NCBI GenBank assembly: GCA_964030785.1
Contig: OZ034970.1
Coordinates: 35,467,943 to 35,531,942 of the forward strand
Direction: 5' to 3'
DNA length: 64,000 bases
From: Siderastrea siderea
Lineage: Eukaryota; Cnidaria; Anthozoa; Scleractinia; Rhizangiidae
Positions 1 through 13,220 of the stretch are shown here, in pieces. The position numbers were made by a program, and so were the translations under genes. Below the pieces are notes generated by a model. The model was not told the DNA's origin, did not search any database, and saw nothing but the letters and a program-made list of their open reading frames with translations. Position 1 is the first letter of the stretch; each line of letters opens with the position of its first letter.

Positions 1-865
1 TTGAGTAATGTATCTCGGCTCTATACTGTATATGTAGACACAACACAGGCGTAGATACTGAGGGCTCGAGCAAGCGACCTGCTAAGCCGCCTGGGAACAG
101 GCTTTTCAATGACTCCCCGATTTCCGTTTTTGCCCTATTCTTCACTGACGAGCTCCACAACCCCGCAAATCTCAACTGGGATGCGCAAACTATTTGACCA
201 CCTCGATTCTACCTGGTTTCTTTCCACTTGTTATTAAAACCATGGGCATGCTCTAGGTGTCTATTTGTTAGTTACGCCTAAGAAATACTCGTCAGATAGC
301 TGAACATGCTTTGTTCAGTTCTACGGATAAATATTGTTTGACATCGTTGTTACTCTACATCTATGTACGAAAACGCGTCATGATAGTTGTCATATGGATA
401 GAGTATAAATTACCTAAATTACCTTCTAATGTATTCGATATTTTAAACTCTATTAGCAGTTCGGGGTGAAGTTGGATAAACTGATTCTGAGACGTTGAAC
501 TCGAAGAGATTTCAAAACTACGTGTAGTCTGAAACTGAAATTCGGACCGCCTTCCAGTTTTCTTGGGCTTAAGAACTACCTAATGAAGGAGCTGTCAATT
601 TTAGTTTGAATTTCCGTAATTATTTCTTTGGAGGTAACAGGTACGAAATTACTGAAAGTTCAAGGTGGAATTCCGGGTAGAAAGCGAATAGAGTGGAAGG
701 CAGCTATTAAATAGGGTGATAATTGACAAATTCTACATTGTATAAATTGTATTCGGTTTATACACCATAGAATACATAGGTTGAGCTAAGCTGCTCACAA
801 TTCATTTTAGTAAATAGGCCAGCACTGTTTTCCACATTCTTGACATGTACACTATTCAATCTTAG
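1..865. other. Non-coding flank or intron upstream of collagen-like gene A
   Basis: I see no supportable coding exon here. The first recognisable exon of gene A begins at 866 in phase 1, so its membrane-anchor exon should lie upstream. No segment resembling the anchor exons of paralogues B and C is visible in these 865 bases, so it is probably outside the window. Confidence 0.5.
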
Positions 866-3800
866 ATGCTTCGCCGAGAGCCGGTGCACAGTCGTCTTCA
901 GAGGAGCCAACTCAGCAGAGCAGCACACTTAAACAAAACACCTTTACCCTGGACCTCTCTCCATTTCACGGCATCTTGGATGAACTACAAGCAAACGTTT
1001 CTTCTCTTCGTAGACAAGCGGTAAGATCAATTTGAATCAGTGCAGTTGTCATTGTTGATACAGTAGAACCCTTTACCTCTAAATACAGTAACTTTAGTAC
1101 CTCCAAACCTTCAACCGTGAACTGCGTCTCTCGCATTTGAGTCTGTGGATGAGACCCTAAAATGTAACCATTCCTATGAAAGCTACTGAGCAGTACTTTC
1201 AGGTTGTGCTTATTATTATGCTATACAAGGTGGCCCTAACTTTTGAATCCGTGTAAATAAAATCCTATTGAAATGAGAGTTACTGAGCGGTTTACTTCTG
1301 TGGTGCTTTTTATTATGCTTGAACGGATGAAATCGTAAAGTGTGACCATTCATATGAAAGCTACCGAGCAGTACTTTCTATGGTGTTGCTTAATAATTTC
1401 CAATACTTTGTACAATGAAAGTTAGGCTGATGTTTTTTTTCCCCAATTTTGAATATGGGAACTCTTGGGAGTATAAGGTTTAACTGGCTCGGAAATAATT
1501 GCATTGGTGTCAACCTCGTCAGAAGCATTGAACGCAATATTGCATTCGAAAAAATACCGTAACTGAGTACATCTTTCATGTAACCAGAATAACCATGTGT
1601 TCAGTTCAGTTTGTCACGAGCGTTAAGACGCAAAGAAAACATTCAGAGTACCGAACGGGCCCCCATGATTTTCAGTATAAACCTATTTCAAAAAGGTTGT
1701 TTCAGTGATGCATGTTTCATAGACCGCAGTGCATCATGCCCGTTAAATTTATGGCTGCTTTTCTCCAGCCTATAGTCCTAAAGTAAGAGCAAATGCACAT
1801 TTTTTATGATTTGGTTTTCCCCTGGAGTGCCTTCAGCGAGAAAAGTGATCAATACATTTATTTTTATACAATAACTGAAGGTAATGCACGCGCTGTGATT
1901 GGTCAATACCTGTTGATTATTATACCAGTAAACCACATGGAAAATGTAGTTATTATATAAAAACAATATACCACACATTTCTATGGTTCATTGGCTCAAT
2001 AAACCACTTGGGATGTTGGAATAGCACTCGAAAAGCTTGTAAATTACTCGCCTTTGGCTCGTGACTTACAATCTCTTCTCGTGTTTTTCCAAAATCCCGA
2101 GTGGTTTATTGAGCCAATAAACCATAGAAATGTGTGGTATATTGCTTAAATAGCAAACATGATGCTTTACGGTCTATGAAACAACGATCATGCATGATGC
2201 ATCACTGAAGCAACCTTAATTGAAACAGTTGTACAAGTCAGATGATCTAACTAACGTGTGACACATGCTCTGTAGCTAATAATGTGCTGCTCACTTTTTT
2301 GTATATGATGTCTTAAGTTGGGGTCAGTTCTCAGTGGTTTAGTATTTTTTTACAGGAATCAATGATGAAGGAGTCAAATGAAAACAAGGACGCCCTCATG
2401 GCAGCCAAGGCGAAGTTCAACAGCACAAGAGAAGCAGTCACGGACTTTGTCAGTCAGATCAACACTGTAATTAATCAGGTAAGGTTAAGAGTTGTTTTCA
2501 GTGAAATCTTGTTGACAACTTTATGAAAGGTTTTCGTTTGAACTAGCCAGAACACAAGAACTGCGAGAGACGGAGTCGCAAGTGCGAAGGTGGTATTTTT
2601 CACCTCCGCCCGCCGCCGTTCTTAAATTTGATTGGTCTGTTCAAGTGAGGCCGTCAGAGAGTTGTCATATGAATTAAAAAGGTATCAAAATGTTTAAGTG
2701 TCAAAAAGTAATCAATTCAGTTTAAACGAGGCCATCAGAAAGTGGACATAAAATGTCAAAACTCTACAAGTCAAAAAGTTATTAATGAAACACTGTCAAG
2801 TGGCAACGTAATGCGCGAGGCAATGTAAGTCAAGCCAGAAGCCCGTCTCAATCTGGTTCCCGAAAACATTTTGGACCCAAAATGTCTGAGATGTTTTGAG
2901 GAGCGTGTACTCTCTGCTTCCCTTGACAAACCCCCGTCATGGATGTTTTCTTTTTAAAATGAAACAAATAGAAGAAACAAGTTAAACTTCGTGAAATACT
3001 GCATCACGTGAAACCGAGGTTCCATTACTGATTACTAAGGAGTTAAGGGGATATTTGCGCATGCAAACAAGCTAAAAGTTCCTTTCTATGTAAGAGAAGT
3101 GTTTTAACTCTTGTCAGTAACTACAGACGCTAAAACCACAACTTGGCGTCTACTTAGGAGAGGTTTCCCCTACGGGAAGTGCCCGTTGGCAGGTGTTGGA
3201 ATGTACGTTCTTTGTTTATCTCTTTTTTTCTTTGTGTCTGTTTACAGGTCAATAAGTCTGTGCAGCAATTTGATCCAGACAATGGGCCGGTATTCAATCG
3301 GCTCCAAGATTTAAATGCAACGCTCCAAAGGGAGGTACGTTGAAATTATAATTAGCTATAGAGAGACGATCTATGGACGTCAGTTATTTCAATGGCATTA
3401 AGACTAGGTTTCTTGAGATGGAGGAAACCGAAAATTGTCTAGTCAGGAGACAATATAAATGTTAATTTTTGTTAATTTTGTATTTCATTTAATGGTGCGC
3501 TTTTAATTAATACACAGTTCCCTTAGTAGGCGACTTTTATGCTGTAGTCTGAAGTCAACGACGTCTTTAAAAATTCTGAAGTCCCTACGTTGGACTTCTT
3601 TATCACCCCGTCGCTGAACTGTTCCAAACTCCAAGATTTCACAAACACCAAAAATGAGAAAGCGAGAGAGACAGTGAAACGCGTTGCAGCTAGGAAGAGC
3701 GGGGACTCAGTATTCACGCGTTTTATTTTCGCGTTTGCTTTCCCACAGTCTGAGAGCCGGAAAAAGACTATAACGTTATACGTGTAGGGTGCTTGTAGGT

Positions 3801-6427
3801 TCTTTCACTGTTTGTTAAACTTAAGAAAGGGAGCTACCTCTTCAGTCCAAATTCTGAATTTTAAAGACCAATGTCTGGAGGTCCCTGGTCATCTTTTTCT
3901 TATTATTTCATTGAAGTTGAGCTCCGTGAGGTGCTGTTCGTACTGCAAACTCAGCTTGAAAAAGCTGACTCATGCCAGTATTTTATTTTCACAGCTGGGG
4001 AAGATGAAGCAAACATACGAACAATACAACGTTGACATCGATAATAGGATCGACGTCATGAACAACACCATCGCTGAAAAGGTAGGCAAAATATAAGTAG
4101 TTTATGAGTTGTAAACTCTGGTCTGCCCTGGTCGTCTTTACGCGGCGTTCACCCGACAAACTAGAGATTGCAATCTCTTGTTTGCAAATAAGAATTGACC
4201 TGTGTGACGTCGCAAAACCAGCTTGCCAGCATATTGGCAATGAGTGTCAACGTGTTGGCAAACGGTATCAACATATTGGCAGTCAACATGCTGGCAAACA
4301 GTGTCAACGTGTTGAAAAACGGTGTCAACGTGTTGGCAAACAATCTGAACTCGTTGACAAACAGTCTCATCGTGTTGGCAAACGGTGTCGACCTGTTGGC
4401 AGTGTCAACGCGTTGGCAAACAGAGTCAACGTGTTGGCAGACGGTGTCAACGTGTTGGTAGCACGCCAACTCGTTTTTTTGCCAGCACGATTTGCAAACC
4501 TTATTTTATCGTGTGAAGGCAGCTCCCACCGAAGCATAAGGCATAAAAACTGTTCCCAGTCAGCCTGATCTTGGGCAGGCCAGTTGATCTTCTATCAGGT
4601 CTTCCCTTTCTCCTTTACTTCTGACTTTTGCGTCTTTCTTTACGTGCCTTAAGCTGTCCGCTCCGATTTCTTTTGCCTAATGGTGTCTATTTCAGTGCAG
4701 CATATGGATGCTTTGATATACCCATCCATCAAGAACAGGTTGAAAACGACTCTGAAAACTGGGTGTAATCGTGTCACGTGATGTTTGCGAAATTCTTCCC
4801 CACCTGAACTGAGCATTTAACTCTTTTTGCGAATCAGAAATGTCTTCTTGTACTAACGTACTATTCTTGATTTCATCTATAAATGCACCCTTCAGCGTGT
4901 ATTAAACGAAGTTGAACTTTTGTATACGTTTTATGCACCACATCCAAAGTTAACAAACCTCAATATGAGGAAATCCCCGTTAAAACGAACGTCCTTGTGT
5001 AGTCTAATACTCTACTAAAAACCGCTCTCATAGAGCTTCTAAAATCGTGTTTTTTATTATTCCTAGGTGGCTATAAAACTTTCAGAGCCTGGTCCAGTCG
5101 GCGAACGTGGTCAAAACGGCTCCAAGGGTCCAACCGGAGAGATGGGACCGCGTGGACCGCAAGGACCTAACGGGACTAAAGGCGCCAAGGGACCGCGAGG
5201 AGACAAAGGTCTTCAAGGTGATAGTGGCTTTCCGGGAAGGAATGGCAACAAGGGGCCCACCGGGGATAAGGGGATCAAGGGCCCTAACGGGGATAACGGT
5301 ACTACTGGTCCCGCGGGGAACCCAGGTGAAGAGGGAACAAGAGGTATCGGCAACTTCAGTTGGTGCAAGCAGACGTTCGTTCAGCAAACAACAGGCAACA
5401 TTCCCCGTAGTGATACTCAGGTGACTAAGGACGTGTACTATAAGGTTTAATACTAGTTATTCAAGCACCTCAAAAGCTTTTTTTGTATAAAAGCCATAGA
5501 AGGGTGTTTTGCCCTACTGTGAAATCCAAGTTCCTTTTAGAGTAATATTAGCTTCATAATTTCCTTAATATAAGAAAGAAAACAAGAGTAGCTTTTTCGC
5601 TCTTCAGAACTGTATATTTTGGTATCTTTGCGTCTTGTTGAAAAACACAAAAGGATAAACAGGGCAATCGAAAGGTTAATAAAAAGGGAGACTCACTCCC
5701 TCACTTGCTCACTCACTCGTTCACTCACACAGTCAGTCAGTAACTCACTTACTCACTCACACACACACGCACGCACGCACTCCCTCCCTCACTCACCCAC
5801 TCACTTAGACTACCAGCAGTCTCTCTTTCCGCCCAAGGATAGTCGAGGAAAACGAACAAACGAGCGAGCGCGAAATAGCCTGCCGTGTTGAAACGTGACG
5901 CACATGTCGAGCCGCTAGTATAGAAAGCCAGCTCATTACATTAGCGGCTCGACACGCGCGCCACGTTTTAACGCCGCAGGCGATTTTCGCGCTCGATCGC
6001 TTGCTCGTTCCCCTCGACTATCCCTGAGCGGAAAGAGAGACTGCTTGTAGTTTATCACTCACTCGCTCAATCACTTAATCATTCGGTGAGTAGCCCACCC
6101 TAAAAAGCGCAAGTTTTTATTTTGTGAAATTGTTTATTTTCAAATCTTCCTCGTTTCTGAATAAAGATAAGAGCACGTAATTGTCTAAATGCACAAGCTG
6201 TAAAACTGCAGATTGACAAATAACACATTTTTTTTTCTTTTTGGCAGAATATAAAAATTATAGGAGCTTCGTGCACAACGAATACGGCTGGAGCAGAGGC
6301 AAACTTGCAAACAACAGTGCTATCTGGAATCTCCAACGGATATCAATATGATTGCGTTTGTAAACATGTCAGTATTACACCAAGCTGTAGACTGAATTAC
6401 TGGGCGTGTCCCATAATGGCTCCATAA
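866..6427 (+). CDS. Collagen-like membrane protein, paralogue A (5' partial, 6 exons visible)
   Basis: Visible exons are 866-1020, 2356-2478, 3248-3334, 3995-4081, 5067-5420 and 6248-6427. All have AG/GT borders and join in one frame (about 328 aa seen). The first four encode a polar, helix-rich stalk. Exon 5067-5420 carries about 25 Gly-X-Y triplets and ends with a GNFSWC motif that is also present in gene C. The last exon encodes a 59-residue Cys domain with the pattern IIGASC, then CVC, then NYWACP, and stops with TAA at 6425-6427. Exon lengths 123 and 87 recur in gene C, which supports the model. By comparison with B and C the missing first exon should hold a short N-terminus and one membrane helix, making an extracellular trimeric collagen-like receptor or matrix protein. 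The function is inferred; I do not recognise a named orthologue. Confidence 0.75.
1150..1400. repeat. Direct copies of a dispersed repeat
   Basis: Two diverged copies of a unit containing GAAAGCTACTGAGCAGTAC occur near 1177 and 1357 inside the first visible intron of gene A. Inverted relatives occur near 12590-12760 and 30237-30330, so this is a dispersed repeat family and not a coding segment. Confidence 0.55.
1685..2225. mobile_element. Foldback element (MITE-like), about 540 bp
   Basis: The outer arms (about 1690-1740 and 2158-2222) and inner arms (about 1964-2027 and 2088-2147) are inverted repeats. A shared word of the inner arm is CCACACATTTCTATGGTT. There is no coding capacity. It lies in an intron of gene A and is probably a non-autonomous DNA transposon. 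Confidence 0.65.
4222..4470. repeat. Minisatellite, unit about 21 bp
   Basis: About 11-12 imperfect copies of a unit resembling GTGTTGGCAAACGGTGTCAA lie in the intron before the collagen exon of gene A. Because the unit length is a multiple of three, long spurious reading frames run through it on both strands; I do not treat them as genes. Confidence 0.85.
5691..5808. repeat. (CACT)n-rich simple repeat
   Basis: A run of ACTC/CACT tetranucleotides with some CACA/CGCA interruptions lies in the last intron of gene A. Similar CACTC sequence continues after 6051, so the foldback element next to it seems to have landed inside this simple repeat. Confidence 0.85.
5809..6051. mobile_element. Foldback element, about 243 bp, near-palindromic
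   Basis: The left half reads into the right half as an inverted repeat. CAGTCTCTCTTTCCGC pairs with GCGGAAAGAGAGACTG, GGATAGTCGAGG pairs with CCTCGACTATCC, and the centre is ATGTCGAGCCGCTA / TTAGCGGCTCGACA. It lies in the last intron of gene A, within a CACT simple repeat. It has no coding capacity. Confidence 0.7.
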
Positions 6428-7098
6428 AAGTGGTCTGCGACGTTCATCCAAGAAAGTAAAAGCTCTCCAGTGGTCCCTGTCATTATTGTCCCCATCGTAC
6501 ATGTTTGGCCAGAGTTATGGTTTCTGTTGTCTCTTTGCCGTCGCCTCAACCACTGCTGCAAACCGTGTAACTACTGTATAAGCTGCTACATCCCTCTGGT
6601 AACCGAAACTTCGAAAAAACGGCTACACAAACCGATGGCAATAATGGCTTATTACACAACAAACAGAAGCCACTGATATAGATTAGACAATCTGTAAATG
6701 TTTAAAACATAGGTTTTCAGTTTTTTTTTTTCACATTTTCACTGTATTGTTGGGATTTAGCTAACTAAAATAACTGTTAAGATGGACGTTCCCGTATATA
6801 CGTTTTGTTCGTATACGATCTATTCCTATTAATTTTAGGGGTAGCTTAATTTTGACCAAAGCACGAGTAAGTTAGGCCAGGTTGATGTGCAATGACCGTA
6901 AAACCTTGACAGAATAATGTTTAGGTTTCATTGCATTAGTTACTGTTAAATTAAACCAGTGATGAAATATCCATAAGGTACAATTGGACGAGACGCATGC
7001 CGGCAATATGGTCGACAATTCTACCGCAAGAGATTAGGGTTAGGTAATCTTAGCACATAGTAAACAATATCTGTTAACGTCGTTGTTTGGCTATTTGT
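6428..7098. other. Intergenic, nothing recognised
   Basis: This is AT-rich sequence after the stop codon of gene A. I see no exon, RNA gene or clear repeat. Confidence 0.5.
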
Positions 7099-7774
7099 AG
7101 GGTGGATTTATTTGCAGCATACGCGTATACTTGTCGTATTTTTAATTGCATCGTATTCGGCCGGGTAAGCGTATAGACTACGTATCGATTTATCGCATTC
7201 ATTGTTGATAAATTTGCATTACAACAGCACGGGAAAATGCAAACCTTTCGCAAACATCCGAGCATCCTCGGAGTCCCAGGGGCAGATAGTAGGGGTGAGA
7301 GGCAGATAAACGGGCGAAATAGGTGCGAGGTGAAGCCTGGTGCGAGCGAAAGTTTACAAGAAGGGCGGGAGAGCCCCTGGGAACATACGCTTAACGGACT
7401 AGTTCAAGAGCCCATTTGCGTTCTTGCTTCTGATTGAGCACAAATTTTGAGGCATTGTATTTTTTGTGCCCAATCAACGACCAGCTTATTTCACCGCTCC
7501 TTTCGTCACGTCTTATACAGAGTGTAACTTTGCTAAATCTTGTACCTAGTTGTCACTCGTGCGTACTGAAATCAACTTTCTCTCTCGCGAGTTCGATAGG
7601 CCTGCCATCGAAGAAAGTTGTTAATAGTAATGTGCGAACCCACAAGCCGAAAACATGAGAAATTTGGCAGGGGTAATCAAGAAAAAAGAAAACAGCAAAT
7701 ACGAAAATCATATTGAGGTATAGTTAGTCACTTCTTTTGACTGCGAAGACCCGCGTACGTTTAAGACTGTTTGT

Positions 7775-8003
7775 TTAAAATGTAATAGTGTCCGTCAGCT
7801 ATGTCGTCCGATCTTTTGTTGTATGTGGTTAGTCTCTTTTTCTTGTATTATTGTCTTTCTTAACATTTCATACTCTTTTATTTTACCCGGGCCCGCTGTA
7901 ATTGGCCTTAGCTGTTGCGGTGTCCCTGCCAACCCCCTTCTTTAGTTTAATTACGTTGTATGTTTTGTTTTCTTTGGCGAAGCTAATAAAATAAAATAAA
8001 AAT
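7775..8003 (+). mobile_element. LINE 3' tail fragment
   Basis: Non-coding sequence contains a GC-rich block (GGGCCCGCTGTAATTGG) followed by an AATAAA-type simple-repeat tail ending near 8003. This is the usual appearance of a CR1/L2-like LINE 3' untranslated region. The family assignment is from general resemblance only. Confidence 0.45.
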
Positions 8004-8007
8004 AAGC

Positions 8008-8565
8008 ATGCAGTTAGGATTGACGTGCGATCCACCACATGTCGCCAAGCTATCATGGCTTTTAAATGCATTTCCGGACACGCCCCCAAATATCTGTCGT
8101 CACAATTCATTACTCGCGAGCAAGTTACCAAGCGTACAACCAGGAGTGGCCAAAAGCTTGATATACCTCTTTTTAAAACAGCCTCAGGACAAAGAACATT
8201 TTATTACAGAACTATTGGACTTTGGAACAATTTAAATCCCTTTTTAAAATCAAGCTGTTCAGTTCAAGTTTTTAAACGTATCTTAAAGAATAAGCTTTTA
8301 GACAATTTTGTAAATACTCCCTAAATTTTATTCATTTTTAGTATTTTGGCGACTACAAAGTTTAGATAATGTTGTAAATGTAAATGTTTCTTAAATTTGA
8401 TTAATTTTGATTGTATAGTCATTAGTAATTTAGTAATTTAAGTAATTGTTCCTGAAAAGCCCCATTGGGGAGGTAACAATAAAGTATGTATGTATGTATG
8501 TATGTATGTATGTATGTATGTATGTATGTATGTATGTATGTATGTATGTATGTATGTATGTATGT
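8008..8565 (+). mobile_element. 5'-truncated LINE 3' end with reverse transcriptase C-terminal remnant
   Basis: The frame 8025-8324 encodes 99 residues resembling the tail of non-LTR reverse transcriptase ORFs: a basic Arg/Ser/Gly stretch, then a FYYRTIGLWNNL motif, then a Lys-rich end. It is followed by a short 3' untranslated region with the inverted pair CCCC-ATT-GGGG, then ATAAAG and a (TATG)n tail at 8485-8565. This layout is typical of CR1/L2-like LINEs, which end in short tandem repeats. The copy lacks the catalytic domain and is dead. It sits inside the larger inverted-repeat element. Confidence 0.65.
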
Positions 8566-8595
8566 CTTTGCGTTTGCTCCAAACTGCACGCTTCT

Positions 8596-8624
8596 AAAAG
8601 TTCACACCTAAGGTGTGAACTTTT
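8596..8624. repeat. Short perfect palindrome
   Basis: AAAAGTTCACACC and its complement GGTGTGAACTTTT are separated by 3 bases. It lies directly after the (TATG)n tail at the inner edge of the right arm of the inverted-repeat element. The role is unknown. Confidence 0.7.
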
Positions 8625-9254
8625 CACAATACCTCAATATGATTTTCGTACTTGTTGTTTTATTTTTCCTTTAGTATCCTTGCCAAATTTCTCGGTTTCT
8701 CGCCTTTGTGGGTCCCACTTTACTAAAACTTTCTTCGATTGTAGGCCTATCGAACGAGCAAGACAAAAAGTTGATTTCATGATCAGTACGCACGAGTGCA
8801 TAAGATCTGGATACAAGGTTCAGCAAAGTTACGCTCTGTATAAGACGTCACGAAAGGAACGGTGAAACAAGCTGATTGCTGATTGGGCACAAAAATATAA
8901 CGCCTCAAAATTTGTCCTCAATCAGAAGCAAGAACGCAAATAGGCTCTTGAACTAGTCCGTTAAAGGTATGTCGCCAGGGGTTCTCCCGCCCGTCTTGCA
9001 AACTGTCACTTTCACCAGACCTCTCCTCGCATCGATTTCGCCCTTTTTATCTACCTCTCATCCCGACCATCTGCCCCTGGTCTCCGAGGATAAAGAAGTA
9101 ATCAGAAGTGACAGCGTCAAAATAACCAATGAAGTACGTGTGCACGCTGGAACTTGCCTTTGATTTATCGCACATTCCATGCGCGTAACCTAAATGCGAT
9201 GTAAACTGACAGGACTTTCTTTGCTATGCACATATGCTGCAAATAAATCCACCC

Positions 9255-10997
9255 AATGATCAAAGAAGAAGGGAAGGTGAAAATCGTTGATGAGATGCAG
9301 AGAGGGGAAAATAAGAATTGTTTGCTGTTGGCTCAAAAGACATATGATAATACTAATTGGTCAGCTTTGCCCTCTAGAACGGAAATAATTAATATCACGA
9401 AATAAGTTAGATAGATACCTTTAACATCAGTATTAAGCTATATACATCCCTCTGGCCATATAACTTAATTCCTCCGTTCTCGGTATCTTTAAACTAGCTC
9501 GGTCAACTTAAATTATATGTAAATACATTTGAATATTTGGAATATTTTAAACAATTAAGTATAGGGCTTGTGTTTTTTTTAAAATCCAACCTTAGTTATA
9601 ACATTTGTTTTTTAATTTAGTAAAACCGACGTCGTAGTTTTAATACAATTTTACATAATTTTTCTCTGTTAGCATTTCTCCTAGTGTCTTTCTATATTAT
9701 GAAGTTGTGAAGGGTGAAGGTACGATAAGTTATATCGAGGTTAATGGTGGTATTGCTTTAATGACTGACGGTTGAAAAGAAAAACAGAGCACATCGACGG
9801 TGACGAGCTTAGAACTTTACAATCGTTGGAATGTTAATGGCTAATCCAAACGTTCACCCCTTGAGACGGGTTTGTACAGTCAAATACTGAACCAAGCAAC
9901 ATTATGCGAGAGGTGTGTCACATATGATGTAGGTGAAAAGATATAGCTCGGCAAGAGTGTCCCTCTAGCTCTGTAAAGCATTTGACCACTGGGTAACACT
10001 ACACGGTGGGAGCTCAGACGTTTTCTCCGTGGTTGAATACTGCACATTTACCATCTTTTTTCTTTGTCTTTTTACTATCTTACTTACGTAGGTTTCGTGA
10101 GACTTGCAGTACGTCCAGTCTTTCATATTGAGCAAACAGTTATAATTAACTATAATTGAACTGCAACGTAACACTTTTCAGGATCGCACCATAAGCCAAG
10201 AATTCGGAAAAAGCAAATGAATTTTCCACCATAAATAATAGACCTAAGGAAAAATACGATAACAATGCACCATTCTGATAGAAACGTTTCCATTCTCATC
10301 ACTCGTTCTCCTGCATGAAGGTGGGTCGTCGGTTCGGAAAAAAAAACAAAAAAAAACAAGCAGTATTACTAACCAACAAAATAAAATAGATATAAGAAAT
10401 ACTAAAAGATAAGTTTGTGAGGCTCGAGTAGCTCTACTAATGAAGGTGGATTAGATGTCAGAGGTACTCAAGATCTGGTGTCTACAAAACATATTAAAAC
10501 TTAAAAACGCCCGAGAAAAGGGAGCAGCCACTGAAGCGAAAATTTTTGGTTCTGGTTTTTCGAAAAAAATGGGGTCGGTTCAGGTGATTGGAAACGAAGT
10601 ATTTTATTGGGCTGGCTTAACAAGAAGCAATTTTACACTTTTTGATTGGCAGACCACTTCGTTGGTTAGAAATCACTTTGATTTGCCAAATAAAAAGCTT
10701 TGAACAAGTACCAGTGATGGCTTAGGTCGCATTTTAAATTCCAACTAAAGCGATTTTTAGTAATCATTGCGTGTTGTAATTTCTTAGAACGGTTAGTTTT
10801 GTCTCAGTAGGCTGACTGCGTTTTCGTTGGTCAGCTCACACAATTTAGTTGGCGTGTTTTCTGATCCTTGAAAATCAACCGTTGCTACCTCGTATCCCGA
10901 GGCTGTGAGCTGCATGACCTGCATGAATTTGAATTTGATTAAACAGTGTTTCAAACCAAGAAACGTGTTAGGAACAGGAACGCGACAAATAGATATA
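9255..10997. other. Intergenic region upstream of gene B, nothing recognised
   Basis: AT-rich sequence with only short non-conserved reading frames. No repeat or RNA gene was recognised. It should contain the ancestral promoter of gene B, but no clear TATA or initiator can be assigned. Confidence 0.4.
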
Positions 10998-12589
10998 ATG
11001 GCAACTGTAGCTTCTAAGGGGCAACCAGGATGCGATACCGATAATAACACTGGCAAGGACCTCCAAACAAAACTGATTAAAAGGAAGGCAGCTTATGATG
11101 TCAACAGCGAAATCGCAGATTTAATGCACCAAGAATCAAGCAGCGGATCAACACGCGGAAGGAAAGACGCGGACAAAGCGGTACCTACAACAGATGTCAT
11201 ACTTAACCGTCTCCTAGTTGCTTTGATGGTCATTACGTTTATGGTATCAGTGACGACGATAGCGTTGTCTTTGCTAATGATACTGCAGGGAAAGCCTTCA
11301 TCCACAGGTAGGAGGTTGTTACTGTTGTAGTGCGAACTGTCGCAGTTCCTTAAAATGGTTTATTAAGTACCTGTTGGAAACATACACATAACATTGAAAA
11401 CGTAGAGTAACTGAATAGAGTAAAGTAGAGTTGACTTTTAGGTATTTTGTAGCTTTAGGAAAATGGCATATATGTCATTGTAGTCGAATATCGGCGTAAG
11501 CTGCGTAACCTTACAAATAAAAGTAGACGCACTGGTTGCCACTAGAAATCATCTGAGCATACATAAGCAGAAGTATGCAAAATGGAAAACGTTTCCTTGC
11601 TCTCTATTATGTCTGTTTGGATATACGCTCCTGCTCGTGTGGATGTTTTTCTTACGCTTAAGGTTATGTTCTATTAGTTCACACATGCACCTCAGACTGT
11701 TAAGTTAGCACCAGCCGCTCATGTTTTCCTGCTTATTGCTTATGCTAAATTGCTTTGATGGTTCATGTCAACTAGCCATGAACGTACTAGACACACGCGG
11801 TGCGTGTATTTGTGTGGATTTTTGCTTGGTTTTATAGTAATATTTTAAAAGCAAAGTGATTGAGAGAAAACCATTTCCCAATATTTCCGTTTCTAACTAA
11901 ATGGAAAATTACTCTTAACAGGATCCATCATTTGCAAAATATCAATATCAATTCATAAATGGTTTTTACGTCAGCGTTGCTAAGCATTCGTTTTTGACCG
12001 TGAGCTTCCGTAAGTATACCCTGCGATTACTCTTCCTGCCAACTGAAGGCTTGTCTAACAAAAAAAAAATGGCATCTTTCCTCAAGGGAGAAGAGAAGTC
12101 AGCATTAGCATAATAAATTGAGTCTAGTGTATCGCATGTTTGAGGTGAGTTTCGGTAAAGACATGGCACAGAATGTTCTGGGAAGTTCACGGCTCGATGA
12201 AGCGATTCATTGCAGTCAAGCTTTTGACCTCTCTAAGCCTTTAAGATTGAAAAAACTTTACTCATCTACATAGGTTCGCAGGGTATGGAGAAGTTTGACG
12301 AAATAACCAGCGTTAGAATCTTGTACGACAGCTTTGACCGTAAAGTTAGTACATTAACGCAAGTCTTTTTTTAAATTACATGTAAAAGTTCATCCATGAA
12401 AGAGACAATGGTCCCTTACATAGCTGGTGCACCGGTACGATCAAATAGACATATATGAAAAAGAATAGTGTGAAAAAAACGTATCGCATGATAAGAACTG
12501 CCATGCTCGAAAAAGAAACAACACCAACGTTCTGCACACCAGGATTTCATCCACTGATTCAAAAGTTATTACCACTTTGTACAGCATAA

Positions 12590-12760
12590 CAAAATAGCAC
12601 CACAGGAAAGTACTGCTTAATAGCTTTCATTTGAATGGTCACACGTAAGGACGATTTCATCCACATATTAAAACATTAGAACCGCCTTGTGAAGTCATTG
12701 TGGAGTCAGTAATAAACTGTACACGTTCAGTAGCTTTCAGTGCAATTGTCGCAAACGTAT
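12590..12760. repeat. Dispersed repeat, inverted relative of 1150-1400
   Basis: It contains AGTACTGCTTAATAGCTTTCA followed by a GGTCACAC word, inverted relative to the copies in gene A. It lies in the intron before exon 2 of gene B. Confidence 0.45.
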
Positions 12761-13042
12761 CATATGAATCGAACGTTGATTCTGGGAATCAAATGGCTAA
12801 TGAAAGATACTTATTTCTTTGTAGCCTCCTCTGAAAAGCTGCAAGGGATTGCTGTACGTAGCGAAACAAAAGAAAGGTTGAAAGCCCTCGAAAAAAAGGT
12901 GAAAAGCCTGCAACAAAGCTTGGTAAGGAAAGGAGTTTAGTAAGCAAATTTGAGAATACACTTAGTTACAATACGACATTTCTTTGCTCCAAAGATTCTA
13001 TCTGCCAGAAGCAGAAAGAGAACGTCTTGGAGGGTATGTTAC

Positions 13043-13043
<1 letters not shown>

Positions 13044-13098
<55 letters not shown>
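13044..13098. repeat. (AAT)n microsatellite
   Basis: An uninterrupted run of TAA/AAT triplets of about 55 bp lies in an intron of gene B. Confidence 0.9.
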
Positions 13099-13101
<3 letters not shown>

Positions 13102-13220
13102 TAACAATAGTAATGAAGGTTTATTAAACAAATCTAGTGGCACAAGGTGTGAATTAATACATAATTACAAACGGAGAGTAGGAAATAGAAAAAACAAAAA
13201 TACAATATATCTTAAGCTAA

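Larger units (their letters stand above)
7099..9254. mobile_element. Large inverted-repeat element with nested LINE fragments
   Basis: Arms of roughly 620 bp (about 7099-7726 and 8627-9254) are diverged inverted repeats. The outermost word GGATTTATTTGCAGCATA pairs with TATGCTGCAAATAAATCC. The inner edge ATACGAAAATCATATTGAGG pairs with its complement near 8633. The central 900 bp hold the LINE 3' ends annotated separately. No transposase is visible, so it is a foldback-type or deleted DNA transposon. Confidence 0.65.

Noticed and set aside
4104..4568. Reading frames of 88-154 codons on both strands
   Set aside because: They run through a 21-bp minisatellite whose period is a multiple of three, in an intron of gene A.
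8446..8865. 139-codon frame with Cys/Met/Tyr/Val repeats
   Set aside because: It is translation of the (TATG)n tail and the adjacent inverted-repeat arm.
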